The notes under the pieces are model-generated. The model saw only the letters and a list, made by a program, of their open reading frames with translations, made no database searches and was not told the origin of the DNA. A stretch of DNA of 64,000 nt from Sclerotiophoma versabilis (lineage: Eukaryota > Ascomycota > Dothideomycetes > Pleosporales > Didymellaceae): assembly GCA_012274445.1 (NCBI GenBank), contig JAAROD010000087.1, positions 970,074 through 1,034,073 of the forward strand. The letters run 5' to 3'. The position numbers and the translations under genes are program-made. This document shows, piece by piece, positions 55,061 to 64,000 of the stretch; position 1 is the first letter of the stretch, and each line of letters opens with the position of its first letter.

Positions 55061-55620
55061 TTATTACGCAGTACTTAGTATATTACTACTAAAACCTATA
55101 GTAGCATAGTTATATTTAACCTAGATCTAGATTATATAAGTTAACTTATAAGTAAATCTATAAAATAACTATATATATAACCTAGCTTATAAGTAGCTTT
55201 ATAAGACTTACTTAGCTTATAGTAAGCTAAGTAAATACTACTTAGAAAGCTTATAATTTAATATATAAGCTTAGAATTCTCTATAGTATATAGTTAGTAG
55301 AGATATAACCTTTATAGTTTATATTTAACTTAGTTAATTAAGTTTATCTTTAGAATCTTAACTCTAACTCTTAAGCTAGATAGTTTACTCTATACTACTT
55401 ATTATTAACTTCTATTATTATAGTGTTTTACTAGGTAATAACTTTAACTCTTATAGACTATTCTATACTAGTGCTTATCTCTAAGAACTAATATAAATAG
55501 TACTTATAAGCTTTACTTAAAAGTATAACTTTAATACTTTAAATACTTTTAAAGATAAGTACTACTTTAGAATTCTATACTACTTCTAGTAACTCTAATA
55601 TATTATATAACTATATTAAT

Positions 55621-56557
55621 AATAACCTTAATATAAATAAAAAATTAAATAGAGGTATAGTAACCTCTATATCTATAATTATATACCTAGTAGCTAAGCC
55701 TAAGACCTTTAATAGTACTTTAGAAGAACTAGAAAACTAGTTTATTAAATTTAATCTCTTCTTTATATTATAAAGAGAACGCATTTCTAAGAAAAAATAT
55801 ATAATACTTATTTCTATATTTATAAAGAATTATATATTATTATATAGCTAGAGAAGGCCTTCTTAGTAGCCTAAATTTAAGGTGTAAATATATATATATT
55901 TTTGCTCTATTTTAGCTATAATAGTTATAAGCCTAGATACTAATACTATATAAGCAGAGGCTACGTAGATTTAGAGTTAAGTAGGTAACTAAAGCTAAAG
56001 TAACTAGTAGTAATAACTCTTATTATACTTACCTAAGTTATACTGCAGCTACTAGGTACTAAAATAGTATAGTAGGCTAGATAGGAGTTAGGCCTATCTC
56101 TACTATAAAAGTCTAAGAGACTCTTAGCTATAACTCTATAGGTATACAGCTAGCCTTACTACTATATAGTCTCTACCTTTAAGCTGTTTCTCTGCTTTAA
56201 ATATAAGGGGGTATGTTATATAGCTAGAAAAGGCCTACTTAGCAGCTTAAATTTAGAGTGTAAATATATATATATTTTTACTCTATTTTAGCTACTATAT
56301 ATATTTATATAGATTAAACTCTTTATCTAATATTACTATAGAGAAGAAATATCTACTAATATTAATATATAGATTAAAGATTTTAATCTATTTAAGAAAT
56401 AGATACGCTAAGTATTTAGAGTATATAATAAACTAACTATTATATATTATAATATCTAATATATTAAGTAAACTATATTAGCTACTAACTATACTACTAA
56501 GTTCTAGTAGCTAGCTATATATACTAGCTAGAATAATACTATATTAATAATAATATT
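55621..56557 (+). mobile_element. Gypsy-type gag remnant, 5' part (interrupted)
   Basis: A plus-strand register with retrotransposon gag sense (PF03732 type) runs through about 55640-55832 (FIKFNLFF, RERISKKKYIIL) and 56330-56557 (LFKKQIRQVFRVYNK-type, TKFQQLAI-type blocks). Stops are of the TAA/TAG kind expected from RIP at Gln codons. It is split by the TRIM at 55838-56299 and ends at the Copia insertion point. No LTR of this Gypsy element was identified. Confidence 0.65.
55838..56299 (+). mobile_element. TRIM: 462-base miniature LTR retrotransposon
   Basis: Two 86-base direct repeats (55838-55923 and 56214-56299) align end to end without a gap. The right one still starts with TG; both end in TA, as expected when terminal CA is hit by RIP. 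Immediately after the left repeat comes GTTATAAGCCTAG (55924-55936), a primer-binding site. Immediately before the right repeat is a purine run with AAGGGGG (polypurine tract). The five bases TATAT flank both ends (55833-55837 and 56300-56304). There is no coding capacity in the 290-base interior. This is the structure of a terminal-repeat retrotransposon in miniature. Confidence 0.8.
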
Positions 56558-56768
56558 TATTATAGTAGAAAGTAAGTATCTTAGATATTTCTAAGATACT
56601 TCTATATAGAGTATATAACTTTAGTTTATTATATACTCTAAGTATAGAAGAAATTATACTCTAATACTCTTAAGTATATAAGTTACTCTTATCTAATCTT
56701 ATAAGAGATTAGTAATATAAATATTAATTACCTAAATATATACTTTTAAGCTTTTTAATTTCTTTATA
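56558..56768 (+). repeat. Left LTR of Copia-type element
   Basis: 211 bases beginning TATTATAG and ending CTTTATA. They match 60956-61185 closely apart from an internal indel of about 20 bases. Both contain the palindrome GTATCTTAGATATTTCTAAG followed by ATAC. The original ends were probably TG...CA. Confidence 0.85.
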
Positions 56769-59700
56769 GTTATAAGCCTAGTACCTTAAAATACTATTTT
56801 AATATACTTTCTATAATTAAAAATTAAGAAAGCTTCTATTTAGCTGCTCTAATTAACTAAACTTCTTATAAAATTTAGAACCTTTAAAAAGTATATAATA
56901 TTAGATTTATATACTCTCTTTATAGTGCTTATAAGTATTTTACCTAAATAACAGCTACTCTAAGAGTATATAGACTAGCTAAACTAGTATATATAGCTTT
57001 AAATTAACTTAGAATTCTATAATACCTAGAAGCTTATTAACCTAGACTTATAAAATACTCTAAATATTATAGAAACCTAGCTAAAAGCTTCTACTATTAT
57101 AAAAATAACTAAAAGAGTAGTAATATATACTATAACTAAGAGGTACCTATTACTTACTAATAACTAGATAAAAAACGCTTATAAAAATGCTATAAGCAGA
57201 TATTAGTTAATTATAGAAAATTAGGCTAAAACGTCTACGTCTATTAAAATTATTTAGAACTAAGTTAATACTATAGTATTAAAAGAGATTATAATACTAG
57301 CTATAATAATACTTCTAGATATAGATAGAGAAGTATCTCTATAGAAGATTATATATTTTCTAAAAACTAAGATAGCTCTAATTAATAGTAATACTATAGA
57401 TTATATTAGAGTAGAGTACTATACTTACCTAAGTATAGCAGTATATAGAACTATAGATTCTAAGTAATAGATAATAAAGTAGAATATACTATACTAGAAA
57501 GCTACTAATTATAAATTAGGTAAGGTCTTTAGAGCACTTACTATATAGAACTTCTTATAAGCCCTAGTAAGTAAAATAGTACCTAACTAGGCACACTCTA
57601 TATAAATTAGGCTTATAGAATATAATACCTAAAGGCTCTATATTCTAAACCTTCTAATGTTAGTAAGAATATATATATAGATTCTAGAGAAATATAAAAG
57701 ATAAGTAGTAAATAACTAGCTAGAAATATTTACTACTTTTAGCACCTAGTTAAATAATTACTCTAAGAAAAGAAGTACCTTAACTATACTTATAATAATC
57801 TCTAAGTGCCTATACTTAGTGCCTAGAAGTACCTATTCTTATATATATAAACTAACTAAATATAGAATATTAAAAACAGCTATAAAAGATAGCTTTAAAG
57901 AAAATTCTATTATACTCTCTATAAATTAAAAATAGAAATTTCTAAAGTAGCTATATAGTATACTCTATAAAATAATAAAGAATATACTAATTTAGCTAGA
58001 ATAGAATATTCTATTAGTAGCTAGAGCTGCTTCTATAAATACTATTATATACTCTAGTATAATCTAAGTAGTACTTATAAATTTATATCTAATAGTAAAA
58101 CTAGAATTACTTAAAGTCTACTTAGTAAGCCTTTTATTTAATACTTACCTACTCTTAAAGAGTACTATATTTAATAATAGTATAGTAACGTACTTAGTAA
58201 ACTCTATTAACCTACTTATACTAGGTTTATTTAAACACTCTTCTACTCTATAAATAGTAGAGGCTAGAACTTAAGCCTTTCTAATACTAGGTAAGAGCTT
58301 AAGAAGGTTTAAAAGAGTACTAAATAGAAAGAATAGAGAATATACTAAAGACCTATTACTATATAATATTATAGTTATAGAAGAATTCTATATTAATATA
58401 GTTTTAGAAGCTTACTTATTTATAAAGAAGCTTTAGTATCTAGAGTTAGATAGCTTTCTATATATTAGAACGCTCTTAGAAAGTATTATACTAGCCTACC
58501 TAATATATATATATAACTTAACCTTTATAGAATATAAGCTATTAATTACTTATTAACTAAGTCTTATTAACTTTATACTTCTAGGTTAACCTACTTCTAA
58601 ATCTTAAATAATATATTCTAGAACTAATTTAGAAGAGCTCTAGTATAAAAGAGTAGGTTACCTAGAATAGAAAGTACTTAGAGTGCTTATTAACAGAGAA
58701 TAAAATATATAGATAAATAGTACCTAGTAAATTAAATACTTATACTATATAACTATATATACTAAGTAAGTAATCTAATATAAACTCTAAGAATAAGCTT
58801 CTTAGCTCTATTATAGAGTTATTTAGAACCTATTTAATATACTGCTAGAATACTCTAGAAAGTAGTAGATACTAGTATTAAAGTACTTCTATAGTAGAAA
58901 GATTTATTACTTCTACTTTTAAAGTAAAATACTAGCTAAGATTATAAAAGTTATACTAAGTAAAGCTTAGTATATCTAAACTAAATATAACTTAAGAATA
59001 GTAGTACTATATTTAGATAGTAATAGTGCTATACTTTCTTAGTAAGAAAGATTATAGTATAAATAATAGGTAAGCTTCTAAGAAATTATAGTAGAGTATA
59101 TTCTACTATAAGCTTATTAGCTTAATAGTAGACCTTAAAGAGTAGGTTAAGAAATTATAATAAAGTTAATAAAAATAGTAAGTAGTATAAACCTACCTAT
59201 AAAGCTCTAGCTAGATATTATAAAAGTAGCTATATAGCTATATAATATAAGCCTATTAGCTACTTATAATATATAGTCTTCTAATAAGACTTTTAACTTA
59301 TAGTTTATATAATACTTCTAATAGTATAAGCTAGTACGTATAAGAAGTACACTAGCTAATTTATAACCTAATTAGAGTAGAATATATACCTATAGCTACT
59401 ATACTTACCTATTAAATAGAAAGCGTATAGCTAGGCAGAATTAAAAAGGCTTTAAAGTTACTTTAAGAGAATATATTAGATATTTAGTAGAATATAGAGT
59501 CTCTAATATATACTAAATATAGATACCTAAGCTAAATTAAGTATTTATAATATATAATATAATATTTAATAAAGAACTCTTCTATAAGAATACTAGTAAA
59601 AGGTAAGTATAACTAAAATAATAGGTACTACCTATAGTATTATAATAGTAGTAACTATAATTACTACTATTAAAGTATAATACTATATATATATAACCTT

Positions 59701-60132
59701 AGTAAGAGCTTAAGTATAATATACTCTTTATATATTAGCACTTATAGAAAGTAGTAGTAGTAAGTAGTAATAATAGAGTAGCGTACTTATATTTACCTTT
59801 TAGTAAAGAAGAGCACATAGGTAAAGCTCTAGATAAGCTAAAGAGGCTAAGAGCTTAGGCAGAGTAGGTAAGGGCCTATAAGGTAAAGAAGAGTAGAAGA
59901 GAGGCACTAGAGTCTACTTATTATTAAGTAGGTGCACTCTACCTTCTAAGTTAAAGTTCTTCTTCTTACTAAGCTTAGTAAGAAGGGAGGTAAGTAAGTA
60001 TATAAGTAAGAGTATAGCTTAGAGTAAGAGCGTAGGTATATAAAGAAAAAAGAGAGAGCTACTATACTTCTTCTCTAATAGCCTAAAGCTAGAGAGATAG
60101 AGTATATAGTAGGCAGAAGAAAGAGAGTATAA

Positions 60133-60252
60133 GGTAGTAGTAGTAGTAGTAGTAGTAGGAGCTTCTGCTATAGTAGTAATAAGAGCCCTAGAAGTAGTAG
60201 TAGAAGTAATAGTAGTAGTAGTAGTAGTAGAAGTAGTAGTAGTAATAGAGGC
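60133..60252 (+). repeat. (TAG)n array, probably a RIP-converted (CAG)n
   Basis: Two runs of TAG triplets (about 60134-60158 and 60189-60250, partly interrupted by TAA or AAG) lie in DNA without CpA. A CAG repeat hit at every CpA would give exactly this. It may mark an ancient Gln tract inserted in, or carried by, the Copia interior. Confidence 0.6.
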
Positions 60253-60955
60253 TGTAAGAACAGCCTAGAGCTTATACTTCTTACAGGTAATAGCAGTACA
60301 GGTTAAGTACTATTTAATTATTAGTAATATACTTATAGTAAGAGAAAAATTATAGAATAAATAGATAGTATCTAAAATAACACCTAACTATACCTAATAA
60401 TAAAGAGATTTAGATATAGTAGGACTATAAGCTTCTAGAAAGAATAGTAATAGACTTATAGGTATAGTAGTAGTAGTTATAGTAGTTATAGTAGTAGTAA
60501 TAGTAGTAATAGTACTAGTAAAGAAGTAGAAAGGAAATAAAGCTTCTTATAATATTTTAATATAAGTATAGAGTTATAATATTATAATTATATAGGTATA
60601 TATTACTTCTTAAAATAAGATATTATATTACTTAAGGTAAAAGTAGACTTACTGCGCTGTAGTATAGTAATAGAGTATACTACTAGACTTTAAAAGCTTC
60701 CTATACTCTAGAAAGCATCCTATCTATAGGTATAATTACTTACCTACTAGTAGAAGTAGGTATAATACTACTAGAAAGCTTCTACTCTACTATATAGAGC
60801 TATAAATTATAGAAAATAGATTTCTATTTATAAGAGCCTAGAAAGTATACTAAGTATACTATACTTACTACTAATATATATATACTAGAAATATAATAAA
60901 GTATTATATATAATTATAATAGGTGCCTATTCTTTAGCTAGGTACCTAGAGAGTA

Positions 60956-61185
60956 TATTATAGTAGAAAGTAAGTATCTTAGATATTTCTAAGATACTTC
61001 TATATAGAGTATATAAATAATATAAAAGTATATAACTCTACCTTATTATATACTTTAAGTATAGAAGAAACTATACTCTAATACTCTTAAGTATATAAGT
61101 TACTCTTATCTAATCTTATAAGAGATTAGTAATATAAATATTAATTTTCTAAATATATACTCTTAAGCTTCTTAATTTCTCTATA
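60956..61185 (+). repeat. Right LTR of Copia-type element
   Basis: 230 bases matching the left LTR, starting TATTATAG and ending CTCTATA, followed directly by the duplicated ATATT. An extra stretch of about 20 bases (near 61015) accounts for the length difference. Confidence 0.85.
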
Positions 61186-61190
61186 ATATT

Positions 61191-62640
61191 CTAATAAGAA
61201 TTAAAACTAAAAGTTAAGAAGAAATTAATATAGACTACTATATTTATTAATAACTTTAACTCTTTAGTTAATATAGTAATTAATATTAATATTAAGCTAT
61301 ATAAACTATAATAGAAATTATAAAAAGACTTATATATATAAGTAGTAGTTTATACTACTTACTTACCTTTATATAATCTATAGTATAATAACCTTAACTA
61401 AGAAAACTATAGAAGTAACTACTACTAGCTAACTACTAGATACTATATATATAATAGTACTAGTAGTAGTTACTATAGACTAGAGGCTATAGACCTGTTT
61501 AATATTAATAAGAGACTAGAACCTAAATAGAACTAGAAGAATAAGAGTAGTAATAGAAAGGATAGGTTTAGTATAACTTATTATAGATATAGTAAGTAAG
61601 GCTACTATACTAAGAATTATTAATTAAAGAATAAAGTAGTTTAATAACTTAATATACTTACCTATAAGAATATAGATACTAGTAATAAATAGAAAGTTCT
61701 TACTAATAATATAAAATATCTTATAAAAAACTCTAAAACTAGATCTAATAAATATTATATTAAACTATCTAATAAGAATATATAGAATATCTAAAGCTAA
61801 GCACTTATACTATACTAAGAGCTAGATAAATAGTAGAAGTACCTATAGAACTTAGTAGAATAACTATTAGTATAAATAGAATAAGTATATAAATAAGAAT
61901 TAAAAGTATATAGGTATAAATAACCTATAATATACTAATAACTATATAATACTACTAGATAAAAAGTAGATAGAGGTATTATCTACACCTCTAATACTAA
62001 AGAGAGTTAGTATAATATAGATATATACGAATTTAGTAATTATATAGAAGTAGAGTTAGTATAATAGAAGCTTTAAGATAATAATACTACCTTTTAAGTA
62101 AACTATAATTAGATTACTAAGAGTATTAATAAGAAACTATAATAATTAGCACTTTAAACTTATATAGATTAATAATAGGTTAATAACCTAAGTATATTCT
62201 AATAAGATTAGTAGAAATATAATTTTAATAAACTTAGTACTAGTAACTATACTATATACTAGAAGCTTAAGTAATAAGTAAAAAATAACTAAAGTAAAAA
62301 TAAGCCTAACTTTAATATAAAGCTAGTATTACTTCTAAGCCTATATCTAGAGTATACTTTAAACTACTAAAATTTAAATTATAGAAAGCTATTATAGATA
62401 GTATATATATATAATGCCTATTATATATATAAATTAGAGAAACTAAAAAAGAAATAGTTTCTAACTTCTAGTACTATATATAGAAAATAATAGTATAATT
62501 ATAAGAAAAACATATAATATACTCTATAGGTAAGCTAATTAATAAGTAGGCTAATTACTTTTACTAAGCCTCTACTAAAGTAACCTCTATATACTAATAC
62601 CTTAATAATAACCTAATAATAATATATTAAAAAAAGCCTA
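61191..62640 (+). mobile_element. Gypsy-type gag remnant, 3' part with zinc knuckle
   Basis: The frame of the 5' gag part resumes here exactly when the Copia element and one ATATT copy are removed. The register reads a gag core tail (NNFNSLVNIVIN-type, at about 61255-61300) and then a zinc knuckle at 61579-61620, in which the positions for CX2CX4HX4C read Y, Y, Y, Y (TAT/TAC), each one step from TGT/CAC by RIP. A Gln position in it reads TAA. Downstream sequence to about 62600 keeps weak coding sense without a recognised domain. Protease and reverse transcriptase of this element were not found before copy B of the pogo transposase begins. Confidence 0.65.
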
Positions 62641-62647
62641 AATATAG

Positions 62648-63900
62648 CTTATACTTTAAGCTCTTAAATAAGATATAGATCTTACCTAGTAATATACTAT
62701 AGCTATCTATAAGGTACCTTAGAGTTTACTAAGTATATAATATATAGAATAACCTTTATATACTAATTTAATAGCTAACTTATAAAAGCTAGATAATAAT
62801 AAGAAGTAGGTAATTATTAAATATATTCTTAAGCTAGACGTGTAAGAATTTAGCCTCTAGCTAGTAGATATAGCTACTATAGCTAATTCTCTATATACTA
62901 TGTATAATCTAGGCCCTATTAGTATAAATTAGCCTAGTATATTTAGTAAATATAAACTAGAGCTTAAAGTAAAGTTTAATTATAAGTATAACTATAAGTA
63001 AGCTTTTTATAAGAATTTAGGGGTTATATAGAGCTAGTTTAGCCTAGTAGCTAATATTAAAGCTAAGTATAGTATCTAGAATAATAATACCTATAACCTT
63101 AATAAAACTAGCTTTATAATAGGCTAAATCTTTCTAGAAGTAGTTATAATAGCTTTAGAGAGATAAGAAAGGCTTAAGACAGTCTAGTAAGATAATAAGA
63201 AGTAGATAATAGTTATATAAAGTATTAATATAAAAGAATAAGCTATTTTACTCTTTATTATCTTTAAAGTATACTACTACCTTTCTAGCTAGTATAAAGA
63301 GGAAGACCTGCTCTAGAATTAGGTTATTAGAGTTTTTAGTAATAGCTAAACTATTAATAAGCTTAGTTTTAAGTAGTTAGAGCACTTTAATATATATATA
63401 AAGAAGCGTACTATTAGTACCTACTAACTACTAGTTATTAATAGCTATAAGAGCTATAACTAACTTAAATTCTAGTAATACTATAAGAATAATAAGATTA
63501 TTACTATATATATACCTTCTTACTTATTATACCTTCTATAGCTACTTAATATAGGTAATTTTACCTCTTTAAAGAAAGTATATAGGTACTAGGCTAAAAT
63601 ACTTATATATAACTAGATTACTTACTTTATAAAAACTAAGTTCTTTCTATACTTTAAAGTAGCCTATAATATAGTATTTACTTCTAGTAATATCTAAGAA
63701 GAGTTCTAAGGTACTAGATTAGTTTCTTTTAAACTAGAATAGGTTATTTTAACTCTTAATATAAAGCTATAGACTCTATTACTACTACTCTCTACTAATA
63801 GTAAGCTCTAGTAGTTATAAACTTCTAGTAATACTCTAGAATTTAGGTTATAATTAACTCTAATTTAAAAGAAGTATAAGAAGTAGTAAAGTAGCTTACT
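62648..63900 (+). mobile_element. RIP-degraded pogo-type DDE transposase, copy B
   Basis: This direct repeat of copy A starts in CTTTAAGCTCTTA-type sequence and runs until shortly after CTCTAGTAGTTATA (about 63830). The motif at about 63431-63460 reads LVINSYKSYN as in copy A, with the same lost Asp. Many private differences, all of C-to-T or G-to-A kind or small indels, show that both copies decayed independently. The right limit is unclear; the window ends in similar DNA. Confidence 0.75.
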
Positions 63901-64000
63901 AAACTCTATTCTAAGTGCACTTAAGCACTAAATAAAGAGAGAAGTAATTTTATTTTATAAGCTAGTTTTAGCCTAATAGAAAATTAGTAAGCTTTAAGTA

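Larger units (their letters stand above)
56558..61185 (+). mobile_element. RIP-degraded Ty1/Copia LTR retrotransposon nested in gag
   Basis: The element is bounded by LTRs at 56558-56768 and 60956-61185 and by the five-base duplication ATATT (56553-56557 and 61186-61190). The site right after the left LTR, GTTATAAGCCTAG (56769-56781), matches the anticodon-loop half of initiator tRNA-Met if TpG was changed to TpA; Drosophila copia uses such a half-tRNA primer. Coding traces run plus: a protease/gag-pol-like part near 58080-58560 and the integrase C-terminal segment at about 59465-59590 (YLVEY, ending IIFNKELFYK), typical of Copia integrase in fungi. No reverse transcriptase was recognised in 59.6-60.95 kb, where unlike, purine-rich DNA sits. 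All frames are stop-filled. Confidence 0.85.

Noticed and set aside
63000..64000. Telomere or centromere at the right end
   Set aside because: No TTAGGG-type repeat is present, and the AT-rich DNA is explained by degraded transposons.

Overview
The window looks like a filamentous ascomycete chromosome, most likely Dothideomycetes (Pleosporales-like). The reasons are short (about 42-140 base) GT-AG introns with CTGAC/CTAAC-type branch sites, fungal-only families (HET domain, Zn2Cys6, DUF6601, fungal acyltransferase and amino-acid permease types), and a sharp change at about 53.3 kb from gene-bearing DNA of balanced composition to a very AT-rich block almost without CpA/TpG. That depletion is the signature of repeat-induced point mutation (RIP). 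No tRNA, rRNA, CRISPR array or telomere repeat was seen.

Layout. (1) 1-1.5 kb: 3' part of a HET-domain (heterokaryon incompatibility type) gene running off the left edge. (2) 4.5-24.6 kb: a sparse region rich in transport and catabolic genes: AAAP amino-acid permease, SDR, Zn2Cys6 regulator, secreted histidine acid phosphatase with two CACGTG boxes upstream, HHxxxDG acyltransferase, POT peptide transporter, MFS transporter (17-base exon and a GC-AG intron), and a threonine-aldolase-type PLP enzyme divergent from it. No PKS, NRPS or terpene synthase is present, so it is not a conventional metabolite cluster. (3) 24.6-27 kb: repeat-rich spacer with a 15-base minisatellite that is open in several frames and reads as pentapeptide repeats. 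(4) 27-34 kb: compact housekeeping genes: a small secreted protein, a DUF6601 membrane protein, a BAR-SH3 protein and a DUF2439 (Mte1/Dbl2/ZGRF1-type) DNA-repair protein. The last two are divergent over a GC-rich 0.6 kb promoter. (5) 35-43 kb: a small conserved protein, a bZIP factor, and a tandem GT4-type glycosyltransferase plus intracellular GH13 alpha-glucosidase. (6) 43.6-53.2 kb: accessory DNA with a nonsense-riddled kinase-like pseudogene, a secreted DUF3494 ice-binding-like protein with a proline ladder and three Cys modules, a MITE-like element, an intact SDR, and an Ayr1-like SDR broken by a frameshift beside the AT block. (7) 53.3-64 kb: the RIP block, which contains no intact gene.

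The RIP block can still be read. Two direct copies of a pogo-type DDE transposase lie about 8.8 kb apart. Between them is a Gypsy-type gag whose frame is interrupted by a Copia-type LTR element (56558-61185, 5-base duplication ATATT). The gag frame closes exactly if the element and one duplication copy are removed. A second, 462-base insertion in the same gag has 86-base terminal direct repeats, a primer-binding site, a polypurine tract and a TATAT duplication: a TRIM-type miniature retrotransposon. It shares a 13-base primer-binding site with the Copia element, and that site matches the anticodon-loop half of initiator tRNA-Met once RIP is allowed for.
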